Below, in pieces: positions 47,319 to 59,743 of a stretch of 64,000 bases of DNA. The stretch is from Monocercomonoides exilis (lineage: Eukaryota; Preaxostyla; Oxymonadida; Polymastigidae), in the NCBI GenBank assembly GCA_001643675.2, contig LSRY02000001.1:367501-431500 (forward strand), given 5' to 3'. The notes beneath the pieces were generated by a model that searched no databases, was not told where the DNA came from, and saw only the letters and a program-made list of their open reading frames with translations. Position numbers and translations under genes: made by a program. Each line of letters begins with the position of its first letter. The stretch's first letter is position 1.

Positions 47319-48608
47319 GGAATTGAGGATTTTTTTCAATTTGTTTCTATGAATTTTTATTTTTTCTTTTATTTTCTTTTTGATTTATTAAACTTTAAAT
47401 ACAATCTTTTATTGTTGTTATTGTTATTGTTATTGCTGCACTTGAAAAGAAATAATTGTTAAATAGACATTTCAAGTGATGTCTGGGTGATATTTTTGAA
47501 ATCATCCTTTCTTTCGAGTTTTTATCAAAATTTTTATCTCAATGTGATTTTTGAATATTTTGTGTTTTTGTTATTGAGACATCATAAATAATATGGATAT
47601 AACGTTGTCGTTCATTTTTTCAAACTCCCATTGAGATTAAAATTTTGAGCAAAACTTGAACGAAAGTTAGATTTCAAAAATGATCAGCCACATTTTTTTT
47701 AATGATTGCTTATATAATAAAAATTCTGATGTGAAAATTATCATTCGGTTCGTCAGAAAGCAAATTTTTTCTGTCAACAGTCACAAAGAAGTCCATGTTT
47801 ACTCAAACCTTCCCACTTATTTATGCTCTCAGAAAAATAAGAGAAGGAAGTGAAAAAGCCATTTTCTCTTTCAATTATTTCCTTTGAAGAAGTTTCAGAT
47901 TGCAAAGAATTTACTAAAATGAAAGGTTGATTGAATACAGTTTATCAGTTAATTTCAATGAGATTAAAACGGTCAATAATCGAACAAAGTGATGATAAAG
48001 CAAACCATCTGGAATATTTCAGGAAGCAAAAGCAATCTTTTGAATATAATTGACTCAAATTATTGATTTAAAAAAATTGCATACAAAACATGTTTGTAAA
48101 GTTTTCCTGATAAAAATTTCATGAAAATTCAAAACAAACAGTAAATAATAACATACATACATAAAGAATAGTATAAAGCGAAAATTGTAAGAAAAGAAAG
48201 AAAGAAAGAAATGTTGGCAATTTGTCATTAGAATAGCTTGTGCTTAAAAAGACTCTTTAAATCATAGCGAATTTGACTCATTTAGAATACTGAAATAACA
48301 GGCAATCTCTTGCAATTTAGCCATTTCAAAAAATGATAAATTACAAAAAAAAAAAAGAAAAAGAAAAAGAAAGAAAAAAAAAAAAAAGAAAAAGAAAAAA
48401 GAAAAAAGAAAAAGAAAAAGAAAAAGAAAAAATCAAAATGAAAACATATCATCCAAATTCAAGAATTTACAACAAAATAATAGATAATTCCAAATAAGAC
48501 AATTCAATAAGTCAACGCAAACAGAAATTAAAAACATTTTCTTTGAAGAATTCTCATTTTTTTTTCATCTTGGATGAAATGTCAAATCATTTGATATCTT
48601 TCTTTCAA
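47319..48608. other. Intergenic region with transposon relic and A-rich repeat
   Basis: About 1.3 kb between convergent genes. It holds a DIRS terminal-repeat relic (47805-47876) and a poly-A/AAAAAG tract (about 48344-48432). Otherwise nothing recognised. Confidence 0.6.
47805..47876 (+). mobile_element. Solo DIRS 3' terminal-repeat relic
   Basis: The sequence from AAACCTTCCCACTTATTTAT through TATGCTCTCAGAAAAATAAG to TTTTCTCTTTCAATT matches, with scattered differences, the 3' end of the DIRS at 28105-28188, including the GCTCTC inner end. No coding remnant adjoins it. Confidence 0.7.
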
Positions 48609-50637
48609 CTACATTTCTTCTTCTTCCATATAGTCATCATCATCATCATAATCTTCTTCTTCTTCTTCGCTATCATCTTCCCATTCTTCACTGCTTTCAT
48701 CATCCATATAATCAAACTTGTTCTTATTTTGATATTTCACATACTCACTCGGCTGCATACCACCCACAATTAAATATTTAATAAGCCGTTCATATCTTTT
48801 ACATACTGTTTTCATTTCCCTTTCTTTGTCTTCTTCTTCATCTTCTTCCTCATCCTTTTCTTCTTTTTCTTCTTTTTCTTCTTTTTCTTCTTTTTCTTCT
48901 TTTTCTTCTTTTTCTTCCTTTTCTTCTTTGATAAGTTGTTTCTCTTCCATTTTTTCTTGATCTTTTTTTTCATACATCGCACAAACCATACAAATTCTTG
49001 GATCACATTTTGCGCCTAACCTTCGTTTAATTTGTTCTTCCCTTTTGATTTTTCGTTTTCGAATTGGAACATATGGCGCCATTTGTGCGTGCAAAACGTC
49101 CAGCACCCCTTCTTCTTCGCAAACTTCTCTCAACATTGCTGTCAATTCCTTGCGCAAAGGCTGAGGAAGACATTTATTTTCTATCATATTGTTACTCGGG
49201 TCTTTCCTGCAAACTGATTGTATCTGTGCAACAGAGGACAATGAAGCCCACCCGCCTATCAGCGCATCTGCAGCCTCCAACTTTAACTTGTCATTTGTTG
49301 CATCGCATAGCAGCGAAGCTATTCTGCTCATCACATCTCTTTTCATAAGTCGTGTAATTGACTCGTAAACTTGCCTTCCGAGCCATTCGCCAACGCATTT
49401 AACTGCACACAATTGGTATTTCCTAATCATTATTCGAATGCTTTCCTCTTCGCAAAATATTCCGTCTGCCATTTGCTGGAAGTTCACTTCACCAGAAGAG
49501 TAAATGTCATCGCAACTTGCATCAAAAAACTTGCTTCCCGGGAAAATCGCCTTCCAATCATCTTCTGTCCAATTTCCAAGCAAATACCCAAGCACTTTCT
49601 CAACAACATTGTCCAGTTTCCTGAACAAATAATCAAATGCCTTTCTGTGATAGGAAGCTAGACTCTGCAAACACTCAAATGCTTTTATTGCAATTGAGCA
49701 AACCGGTCCGTGCAAGTACACAGGAGGAGTCCAACAAGAAGAATTGCCATTGGACAAATCAGGAAATATTTGTGAAGAATCATTCGGTTTTGGAACTGGA
49801 ATAAATGATTCGATTGTTAAAAGATTGTTTTTTTCAACATAATTGTTCAATTTCATAGTAATATCTAATGTTGATGATCTTTTCGCTATTTCCAGTGCTT
49901 CCATAATAACTGAAGGAATGCTGTTGGATAGAAGACCATATAACCATTTTCCAACGTTAATTGGATCATATTCCCCAACGCACGCATCTATTCTGGGCAT
50001 ATAATTTAAATATTTGATTCACATATAAACAAGCAAAAGAATATCACACCACAATCAATTGATGTTTCTCGGAAATATGCAAGAATGAATAAACAAATAT
50101 CTTCATCTTCACATTTCCCCAAATCAGCCAGCTCATCTGCAATTTTATCTATCCTAAATGTGTAAAAAAACGGAACATACATAGCAATACACTTTGATGA
50201 TTCGGAAAGACGATCTATGCCTACGTGTAATTCAATTTCTTCAAAATCATAATAACCCTTTCTGCATAAATATCCAAGAACTCGAGCGGCCAAAAACTCA
50301 ATTGGTTTATCTAGATCTTCACACATTTTTTTCATCTTTTTCTTTAAACTTTTGAGCTTTTTGTAATCGAAAAAATGAAACTCATCCCGACCAATAATTT
50401 TTAGTAAATGATAAAATCTTATCATCAGTTTCTCAAGATTTTCCCCTTCTGTCAATATTATTTCTTTGTTAGAAAGAAATACATCAAAAAGAAATATAGT
50501 TTGGCGAGATATTAAACACAGCAATAATATAAACCTTCCAACAAAACTTTGAGCTCGTTTTTCGTATTTGTCCAAGTTCTTTCTTCGATATGATCTTTTT
50601 CTGCTTCTCTAATATTGATTGCATTCATCATTAACAT
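48609..50637 (-). CDS. Helical-repeat protein (HEAT/ARM-like), 626 aa
   Basis: Exons: 50637-50535, 50448-50050 and 49987-48609. Introns are 86 and 62 nt with donors GTTTAT and GTGTGA, both phase 1, and the spliced frame is 627 codons. The start MLMMNAINIREAEKDHIEER has several adjacent Mets. The body is built of amphipathic helices (ENLEKLMIRFYHLLKIIG, EFLAARVLGYLCRKGYYD, GPVCSIAIKAFECLQSLA, AFDYLFRKLDNVVEKVLG, LKLEAADALIGGWASLSS), like Armadillo or HEAT repeats. Near the end is a small Cys cluster (CDPRICMVCAMYE), then (KEE)n and an acidic, Tyr-containing tail. No enzyme motif is seen. The role is probably scaffolding. Confidence 0.7.
48840..48930 (-). repeat. 9-bp TTTTTCTTC tandem repeat in coding sequence
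   Basis: About nine units encode (KEE)n near the C-terminus of the helical-repeat protein. The repeat is in frame. Confidence 0.8.
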
Positions 50638-50788
50638 TGTTATTTTTTCTTAGTCTTCCTTCAGTTGTGATCGAAAAATTGTTGAGTTTTGAGAAAAGCA
50701 AAAATTATTATGGTTATATTCTTTTTTCGCCGAGAACAATCAAGAACTTCAACACCTCCTTATTTTGGGAGTGAGCGCCATATTAACG

Positions 50789-50796
50789 GCTCAGTC
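50789..50796. other. hAT target-site duplication, left
   Basis: GCTCAGTC directly abuts the TIR; an identical copy is at 59392-59399. Confidence 0.9.
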
Positions 50797-50812
50797 TGAA
50801 CCTGAGTGACGT

Positions 50813-53100
50813 GAAGAAGATTTTCCCTTCACGTCCGTCACTGGAGTTTTTTCACGTCAGTATTTAAAAATTTCAAATTCGTTTGTTTTTTGGTGTCCAA
50901 TGTAAAAATTTTCTAAAAAAACATTCATTCAAAAAAATTATTAATCATATTTTAATGTATTTTCAAATTTTTTAATTTTTTTGTTCCATAATTATTTTTG
51001 CAAAATTTTCAAAAATCAAAGATCAGCGATTGGACATGACAGTTGTTTGGAAAATTTTTGATTTGTTTATTATTTTTTGATAAATTGCTTGACTCATATA
51101 TTCTGAATATATTGAACTTCAATATGAAAAAAAATAGATATTGACATGTTTGCTTAAATTTTAATTTTTGTTGTTTACGAAAAAGAAATAATACCATTTT
51201 CAATAGTCATGAAATGCAGTTTTTCTATTTAAGTTTGAGATAGAAACTTTAAGATTTGAAATGATTTCTATTTCTCTTTTTGTTCTAATTTTTCATCTAT
51301 TTAAGAAATAGAGCTACGTATTTCAAACAAGAAGTATTCCTTTGGATAAACAAAATTTTGTGGACTCATAAGGCGCTGAAGAAGGATTTTCTGTTTTAAA
51401 TAGAGAAAAAGGTTTGTTATTTATTTGTTTTACAAAATATGAATGTTTATTTATTGACAGCTTTTGCACTGATTTCAGAGCAGCAGATAGAAATGATCGA
51501 AAATGAATAAAAGCACTATTCCTTGTTATTCAGTCTGACTATCAAGATCGGACAGCGAATTCATAAGGAAAGTGTTCAGGATGAAGGGACTTGGAAGGGA
51601 ATTGGAGATGAAATTTTCTGACGAAAAACAATCTTTTTTTCACTAAGAAAGATGGAATTTGAGCTGAATGCAAAATTTTCACATTTTTCAGAAGAGCAAG
51701 AAATCGATTCACTTGATGGAGAAACAACTGATGGAAAGGATGATTGGAGATTCAGATGATGAAACACTTGAAAACAGAAGGAATTATGAAATTGACAAAG
51801 AAAACAGATACCAACTGAATAAAATATAGACATTGGCTTAAAAATATGTTTATAAGGTTTGATATTGTTATATATTTGAAGTAATTATTATTATTTTTTT
51901 TATAAGAATGCTGAAAGAGCGAAGGAATGGATGGCTTTGAAGAAGAAGAAGAAAAGCAAGGAAGAAAAATGAAATGAAGATTGATGAAATTCAAGATAAT
52001 ATGAAGATGCCTGGAATTAACCTTTGGCGAAGAATTTTTTTTGAGGAAAGAAGATTTCTTGTGAAAGAAGGGAAGCGAAAAAGGAAGAGACGGAATGAAA
52101 AAGGGATTTACATAGCTTTCCAATTTTTTGTTGGCGAGGGGGATGATAGAGCTGAATGTTTGATGGATTTGGAGGATCTTATTTGGCAGAAAAAGATATA
52201 TAAATAAAGAAGACAAAGTCCAGAAGAAGAGAATTTTATTGAATTTCTCTGTTGATATTTATTGGTTCTCATCTTCTCAATTTTCAACAATTAATCGTCT
52301 CATCCAATTCATTCATCATCATTACCATCTTCTTCTTCTTCTTCTTCAAATATATCAACAACATTTCACACAGCTTCTTCTTCATTATCCTCACACATCA
52401 TCTGATTGGATTTCTTCACATTCTGAGTTGAAATCAGAGATCATGAATGAAATGAAAAGGAAACAAGGAAATATGGGGGAAAATATAAACTTTCAAGCTT
52501 TATTTGCACAAGGCAAAGAAAAATTGTTTCACTCATAACTTTATTTCGCTTTCTCAGATTTCAAAATAAATTTGATTTTCAAATCTGCAAACAGGCATCG
52601 TTGAAATTAAAACATTAAGTTTTCCAACATTTCACGAATATCAAAAAATGGACCCATTCTTATTGAGTTTTTTTGATAAAAAAAAGTCAATGAAAAGTGC
52701 ATAATTTTTCAATGAAAATGCTTGAAGAGAAATATTTTGCCCCATATGTTGATGAAGGAAAACATAACAAATCAAAATGAGAAAAAGATGAATAGAAAAT
52801 GAAAAATAAGAAAGATGGTTGAATAAAGTGAAAGAAAACAAAGTTCTTGATCTAATAAAATATTTTGAAAGGAAATGTGGTCAAAAGAATTGAAGAAATT
52901 TTTGTGATGATAAATATTTAGTGAAAAAGGAGAAAAGAAGGACGAGAAGAGAATAACGAACCAGAAATGCATGCAACAGCGGAGCAAGATGAGGATAAAG
53001 AAATGATAACTGAAGATGACAATGAAGCAGAAACAGAAGAAATAGCTCCATTACTGTTTGCACTGAGCGGTGGCTGAAACAGAAACACTTTCAGAAGAAA
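50813..53100. other. hAT interior without recognised genes
   Basis: AT-rich sequence. A 77-codon plus frame at 51974-52207 (KIDEIQDNMKMPGINLWRRI start, Lys/Arg-rich middle) looks partly coding but has no recognisable family. The rest shows no structure I can name apart from subterminal CGTCA motifs next to 50813. Confidence 0.4.
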
Positions 53101-53399
53101 AGAAGCTTTATGCAGTTCCAAAAGTCGTATAGTCGAGCTATTTTTGAACAACATTCTCAAAAATATCTACTGATATGGCTCTCTGAAACCTTCGTTCCAT
53201 TCACAATCTTCGTCTCCTTCGCCCGGCATTCCCCTCATCCCTCTGTCCAAATCGTTTCCATCCAAATTCTGCAGCCCATCCAACAGACATTACTTCTCCT
53301 TCTTCGATGGCATCCGCCCTTCATGCACTCTTCCCCTTCATTTGACTCTTGCATCCCCAAAGGATGCAGACGAAATACGTAGTATTTCTTATTCATTTC

Positions 53400-55560
53400 T
53401 TAAGTTGAAATAAACCATTGAATTCCCTGAATCTCCTGTGATTGCATATACCACTGTCGCACTATTCCCTGTTGAGAAGACAATGGAACTGAAACCGAAC
53501 CAGAACCAGAAGAAGAGCCAGAAGACGGATTCAACAGAGGAGGAAGAGACACATTCACTCCGCTCACTTCTTCTGCAAAAGTCATTCTCCTTCCTCCAAC
53601 ACTGCTGCTTTGCTACTCTCTCAGCGGATCCAAGTTCCTTTTGTCCTCTCTTGGAGTTCCTTTCATGGCGGACAAAGTTGGAGTGAGGTTGTACATCCCA
53701 AACGCTTTTCTCTCCTTCTCCTTCTGCAAAATCCTAATCTTCTGCTTCGCTTTTGCCTGTGCTGCTATCTTTCAGCGCCTGTTTCGTGGCCTCATTGAGC
53801 TGAATGCAACTGGTCAATGTTCGTTATTGCAGTGTTAACGCAGCAGCTGCTTAAAGCTGTTCAAAAGGCTGCCTCGCCAGTGCAAACAGAAACTGGTTCT
53901 CTTCGTTTCTCGCTTTTTCCAGGACAGGGCGGAACTGCTCAAGTCGTGTGGCTATTTGAATGCCACGCAACTTCGTCATGCGCTCAATGACACTCACTCT
54001 CAGTGGCTTCTTGCGGATGCTTGGCTGATGCGGGGCAATTGCCAGTGAGGAGGAAGATGAAGATTGAGAAGACATCGGAAAAGAAGAAGGAATTCCTTTG
54101 ATTTTTCCCAGTTGAAAGTGCTGAAGGAGAATGAGGCGATGACGGAGTGATCATAAGTTTTGCCTGAGTTTATGTTGGAAACAACAACATTAGATAAAGA
54201 GGATGAAGAAGAAGCATTCATAAAAGAAGTTCGACATGTTGAAGGGAAACATTGATACAAAAAGATCTGAATAACTTTTGAACTTGCTTCTTCATTATTC
54301 ACAGCAAATGAAGTTGAAGTATTCTGCTTTTCAATTGAAGAATTCCACTTCGAATTCATCGAAAGAGAAAGTTACAGAAGTAAATTCACCAAAATAACAG
54401 AATGCATCACATAAAGTTGTTCATCACACACACATTTCTATCCTTCTGCAATTTTTCCTTTGATCAGCAGAATCGTCAAAACCTGCAACTTGATCAGCGG
54501 ATGGATCTCTTTCCAGTCATGCAGGATGTCTCTCTTCTTTCTTTTCTCGTACGCCCTCTTCTGCAGCGCCAGGTGCCGCCTCACACGAGTACACACCAAA
54601 CACGCCAGACTCCGCTCGATGCTCCTACCCGCCACACTCATAAAGCCAATTCTTTCATGTGGCAACAAACACAGCTGGACAGGTAGCGGAGAAAGAGTAG
54701 CTGGAATTGTTGTCGTTTTTTCATGTACTAGCGGCTTTGTTCATTTTTCGCGATGAAGTCTTCACCGGACAGAAGCGCTTGCGGCACAGTCTCCATATGA
54801 GTGATACCTTCTGTCCATCACTTCCTTCTCTTAACTCCTCCTCCTCCAACATTCTCGTTCATCTCATTCATTGAGCTGTTTCTGCTTTCCAGCTTGATTG
54901 GAATCCTCACAAAATAACCTATTTACATCAACTGATGGAAGCTCCGGTATATTGTCTGCTTTCCACACTCCAGCACAATCCCCCTTGTGCCAGGGCACTC
55001 AAGCAGAGGGAAATCAGACGCCGATGCATTCAGCCGCTCCACATCACTCAGGTCGAGTCTGTAGTCGGTGCTCGTCCCACCTTCGTTCCGCAGCACAATC
55101 GACTGCATTGGTGCATCCACCTCGCCGATGGGCACCTGCTCCAGAAAATGCATCGCCGTCGTCTCTGCGCCTTGTCCACTCTCAAACACAACATGTGCAT
55201 CAGTTGGACTCAGCGTCTGGCACACGATCTCCAAAATGTCTTGCTTCCCAGCGGAGCAGCATCCAAATAGAATGGCAGGTGCAGCAGATTCTGCAGCAAG
55301 CGCATATCAGCCTCTATGATAAGTTTTTCGTCGTGGAGGTTGAATGTCTCCTCTGTTAGTGTGAGCTCGTAGGCAAAAATATGGTTTTGATAGTTAAATG
55401 ACAGCTTTTCCTGCAGAATCGTCTTTTCAGTGATCCAGCTGTGCTCATCCACACAGTTGTAGAGGGAAGGATTCTTGAGATTTCTCCAAAACATGAAACT
55501 GTAATTGCATTTGGCTAGATTCAAAGGGCCAAAAAATGTTTTGATCGTGTGGAGCTCTCT
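53400..55560 (-). pseudogene. Fragmented host-like gene, possibly a flagellar ASH-type beta-domain protein
   Basis: Disjoint minus-strand frames read in plausible protein order. First is GPLNLAKCNYSFMFWRNLKN with KLSFNYQNHIFAYELTLTEE (55560-55230). It shifts frame to CQTLSPTDAHVVFESGQGAE, SIVLRNEGGTSTDYRLDLSD and LLECPGTRGIVLECGK (55234-54930). Then come a helical LVCTRVRRHLALQKRAYEKR with DWKEIHPLIKLQVLTILLIK (54668-54440), LRGIQIATRLEQFRPVLEKA with NQFLFALARQPFEQL (54000-53850), and a Ser/Gly-rich part near 53580-53400. Some breaks could be introns, but frameshifts with no splice sites and many stops argue for decay. A beta-sandwich segment with a conserved NEGG turn recalls the ASH/MSP-type domains of axonemal proteins (HYDIN or CFAP type). 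The identity is tentative. It lies wholly inside the hAT. Confidence 0.4.
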
Positions 55561-55570
55561 TCACAGAATG

Positions 55571-56195
55571 GCGTTGCTGTGTTGTTTTTTTGGACGGGCC
55601 AGGCAGAATAGCTAATGTCGAAATAGTTAAAGAAGGAATGATTTGTTAATCGAATGGTTTTAGAAGAGGAAGAGAAGAATAAAGGAAAGATACAAACAAT
55701 TAATGACTTTATGAATGAAGGCCAGTGAAGTGATCTTCATTTCACAAGCTGTATCAATCGAATAAAATGATTAAACGCTAACACTCAAACATATCAATAT
55801 TCATTTTATAATAAAGGTTAGAATTGATGATGCTGAGAAAGTGCATCTATATTTTTTGTTTTGTTTTCATTTTGCATTGTTCATTAGAAACAATCTTTCA
55901 TAAAATTTCAATTTCAAAGTCCTTCATTACAGGAACATAAAACCACAAGTTTGCGATGTTAGACAAAGTGAATGAACGTTTTATATTATGATAAAAACAT
56001 ATGTCTGTATGATTTTCCATTTTTCAAAAACATATAAAGAGAAATCATTCGCAACTTAAAGATCATTTTATCACGTTGAAAGCGTTGTATTTTTAATTAT
56101 GATTTATATGCTTTGCTTGTTCAATAAGAATAACTTGAAAAATAGAATGAAATGAAATAAATTTTTAAAAGACAAATACAAAACAGTGATTAAAG
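55571..56195. other. Spacer inside the hAT
   Basis: AT-rich, no feature recognised, between the gene fragment and the 3' end of the transposase gene. Confidence 0.5.
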
Positions 56196-59101
56196 TCAAA
56201 TATGAAGTAATGCTTCCAAAGTTTGTAAGCTTGTCGAGTTTCTTTTATCTCCAATTATGTTTTTGATTTTCGAAATAATTCTCTCGCAGCTAGCTTCGCT
56301 GCATGGAGATAGGATTAGTGACAAACATAAGCCTGAATACAACGATTGGAGATTACCAAACTCAGCAATTACATTGTAAAAGATTTCTGGATCTTTTTCG
56401 AGCATTTCTTCCGGCTTCGATTTCATCTGATTTTCAAAGAACAACTTGCAAGCAGTTATAGAATTGTTTCCATAATCTTTAAGCACGCTCCGAGCATAAT
56501 TCGTAAATGATCTGTCAAGTCGAGGAAACCAGTTTGTGTATAGCAAATTTTGGATTTCTTGCAAAATAGTTTTTTCTTTCTCTTCGTTGAATTCTATACA
56601 TAAATCTATTTTCTTTGTCGAAAATAATTCCTGTACTTCTTCTTCATCTTGAAACGTCTTTTCTCCAGCTGTGCAGCATGCACAATGAAAGGAGTCATTT
56701 CTCAATTCAGTATCGATGTCTGAAAAATGTTCTGAAGAAGAAGAAGAAGATCTCAAAGTCTGTGAAATGGAAGAAGAAGGAGATGTTGATGATGACGCAA
56801 AATCTTCCCGTATAAATGAAGAATCTTCTGTTTCCAATTCCTTACGAAATATACTATCATATACATCATCAATCGCATCATTTTCTGCTTGCACAAGTCC
56901 ATATTCGTTGCTTGCTTCGCTTTCACTGTCTTCCAAACCCTTCAATCACCAATTTTCGTAAAATCATCTTTTTCTTTTTCTTCAATTTCTTTTATTTGTT
57001 TTTCGATCTCAATAAATTCCTCATTTTTATTTTCCGAACCTAAAAATCATAAAAAAATAATAATAATAATAATAATAAAAAATTGAAGAAATATTGATTG
57101 CAAACTATTGCTTTTAATTGATGAATTTTGTTTGTCGAAGCAAACTTGTTTTCTTTTTGGCGTTGAAAGATCATAAATATCATGAGTATCTTCATTCATG
57201 AAGGAAGTTGAAGAATCGAAAGAATTTAAACTTTTTGACACAAAATATGTTTTTTCCGAAATATCTAATGGAAAAGGCCAAGGATGAAAAATTGAAACAG
57301 GGAAAGATTGAGGTTGATTTAACAATGTTGTTTCACTTTCATCGGATTGTTGAATAGTACACCCCAATGGAAAAAAGGAAGAAAGTTGAGTTTTCGGAAA
57401 TGTATGTTTTCTTAATAGTTGTATTCCTTCTGGGGTTAATGCATAAGAAAGTGACACGTACTCCCCCCGAATTCCTGTTAAAAAATAATTATGTAACAAA
57501 ATGATAATGTTTGCGATTGCGTTGCGCCATTTTGCATCTTGAAACAAACGATGCTTGGAAATATGAAAAAGATAATCAAATGAATCAAGTAAATAAGGAA
57601 ACACTTGAAAAAGCTTTGTTCTGTCTTTTTCAAACTTCAAATGTAGATTCTGCAGAGGGAAAAGCAACAACTCAGTTTTGATGATATCTAACTCACTTGA
57701 ATAGTCCATAAATTTTTGATTAACAACAACATCGAATTTTTTCCTTACAAATGAAGAAATATTGTACAGGCTCATCCATCTTGTTGTGACGAATGAAGGA
57801 ATGCGCTTTTTCAAGAGTGTTCTTACAGATTTAGAATGGGATCGTTGTGAAAAATCTTGTAACATTTGTTTGATGGAAATTAAAAATGGTATTTTTGAAA
57901 AAGCATTAATGATGACTAAATTTGTTAGATGGTTGCAGCAATGAATATGAACTGGAAAAAATGTGTATCTGTTTCTTTCAGAACTTCCTGAGCTAGTTTC
58001 TTCGAATTCAGAGAATTGAGTTATTGCATTTTTCTGTGAAGAAAAACCATCAGTGCAAAAACTTCTGATCACCGCATTGAATGATCGAAACTCTGAGATT
58101 AATTGTTGAATGAATAAAAAAAACTCCGACGTTGTTCCACACGATTCATAAAGACCCCAAAAAAATGGAGAAGAATTCAGAGACAAAATGGAAACATTCA
58201 CCACCATGAATTTTTTATTTGCAGCAGTTGCTCCATCAAACATTACGCTTATTCCCTTGTTTGAAACTTTTTGCTTTTTTTCCTTCTCTTTGTCAGTTTT
58301 TTCATTGATGATCAAATGAGAAATTTTCCTTCGTGTTAAGTATGGGAAAACTGACATAGGTGAAATAGAAGGATTTGCTTGACCGGCTCGAATTAAGGAG
58401 AATATGAATGTATTAACTTCCTTTGAGGATGAAGACAAAAAAGAAGCATTGCACCTTCCAACCATCGATATAAACTGCTTTTCTAATTCTTTGGGTGAAC
58501 AATCTCGTTCAAATGATATAGTGTGCTCTTGAGAACTTTTGGTAATGGGTAAATCTGTCTGTTTTTTGAAATTCAAAAATTCTCTAATACTCAGTAAATC
58601 GCACTTGTGATGTTTAACAATAGAATAATTCTTCCTTCCTGATATGCCGCAAGCACATCCATCCTTGGATACAGGGCAAAGGAAATACTTGTGACAATCT
58701 TTCCCTGTATATCCATTTTCGTCCGTAATTACATAAGTAATCCATAAACTATCTTCCAACAGTTCAAATTTGAGCTTTGATATATATTCATTTTTCTTTT
58801 TTGGATGAACGAACACTAGGAAAAATTAACAAAAAATGAATCTTGAATATTATTTTCAAATTTAACGTTAACCTGTTCCATATTTTGAGTTAATGCGTTT
58901 TTGCAGTTGAACAAATGAGCACTTCGCTTTCTCCATTTTCTTTTTCATTTTTTCATAAGCTTCTTGCTGCAATGAATCAAATACAAAATAAAATATTTTA
59001 ACAAATGCATTTTTTGAAAAGCAAACAATTAGAGGGTTATTGAGGCTCGAAACCAACTCATCTGGTAATTCACTTTGATAATCTTTCGACAGTATTTCCA
59101 T
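56196..59101 (-). pseudogene. hAT-family transposase, one apparent frame break
   Basis: Exons: 59101-58873, 58815-57106 and 57039 to about 56950, then a shifted frame 56945-56196. Introns 58816-58872 (57 nt) and 57040-57105 (66 nt, donor GTTTGC) keep the frame. The N-terminal half has a Cys/His cluster (CHKYFLCPVSKDGCAC, KHHKCD) like a BED zinc finger. Catalytic-core motifs follow in hAT order: SVMFDGATAANKKFM (first Asp), RSFCTDGFSSQKNAI (second Asp), HIHCCNHLTNLVI (CxxH) and TRWMSLY. The C-terminus has the dimerisation motif LSPCSEASCERIISKIKNI then GDKRNSTSLQTLEALL. Between ...KDDFTKIGD-stop and KGLEDSESEASNEYG the frame shifts by one base near 56950. A very small intron cannot be excluded, but an indel is simpler. 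If that break is a read error the gene could be active. Confidence 0.75.
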
Positions 59102-59391
59102 TTGCGTATTGACTGAAGCTGACGTCAGTGACCGTCAATGACAATTGAAATTCCTCAAATGACTAATGCGTCAGTGTAATATATTTTATTTGTGTGATCA
59201 AAAATAAAAACAAAATTCAAAGATACTATTTATTAATTTTTTGAAGGTTAGAAAAAAGAATAAAAATAATATTAACATTATCAAAAGACTGTGAAAGAAT
59301 TAATGAAAAATTTTCAGTGACGTGATAAAATTTCCAAGTCCGTCAGAATTCGAAAATTTCACGTCAAAAGTCAGTACGTCACTCAGGTTTA

Positions 59392-59399
59392 GCTCAGTC
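59392..59399. other. hAT target-site duplication, right
   Basis: GCTCAGTC, identical to 50789-50796. Confidence 0.9.
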
Positions 59400-59604
59400 G
59401 TTCAAGTGAAGTGCGAGCGGTGAATGACAAGTAAAAATTAAGGAATAAAATAATTGTTATCAAAAATTAACAATTGATGTGCAAAAACAAAGTGCACAAG
59501 GTGGTGTTGATAAATTCCTACAAACAATTACAAAAGTGAGTGAATTGGACAAATTTGTGCCAAACATATCTCATTTCCAAAGGGTGGGAAGAGTTTAACT
59601 CGTG

Positions 59605-59715
59605 GTGGGAAAAGAGGTGTTGAAGTTCAACGATTGTTCTCGGCGAATTAAAATGCAAAGCCTTTCAATTCTTAAGAACAATCGTTGAACTTCAACACCT
59701 CCTTATTTTGGGAGT
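59605..59715. repeat. DIRS internal complementary region
   Basis: It contains AGGTGTTGAAGTTCAACGAT followed by TGTTCTCGGCGAATTAAAAT, and then the inverted AAGAACAATCGTTGAACTTC. One half is complementary to the left terminal repeat (63640-63700) and the other to the right one (50729-50760). This is the fold-back bridge DIRS elements are thought to use to form a circular cDNA. Confidence 0.65.
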
Positions 59716-59743
59716 AAAATAGTTGGGATTTCCTTCTTTAAAA

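Larger units (their letters stand above)
50797..59391. mobile_element. hAT DNA transposon, 8,595 bp
   Basis: The TIRs are TGAACCTGAGTGACGT (50797-50812) and the complement of TAAACCTGAGTGACGT (59376-59391), 15 of 16 matching. The 8-bp target duplication GCTCAGTC lies at 50789-50796 and 59392-59399. Subterminal CGTCA/TGACG motifs cluster at both ends. The uninterrupted target GGGCTCAGTCGTTC is present in the DIRS left terminal repeat near 63620. A hAT transposase gene lies at 56196-59101. Confidence 0.92.

Noticed and set aside
48344-48432. A-rich AAAAAG tract as part of a gene.
   Set aside because: Lies beyond the stop of the minus-strand helical-repeat gene and shows only simple repeats in every frame.
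56930-56965. A 20-nt intron (GTGATT...GGAAG) restoring the hAT transposase frame.
   Set aside because: It is far shorter than all other introns here and has a poor donor. An indel is simpler.
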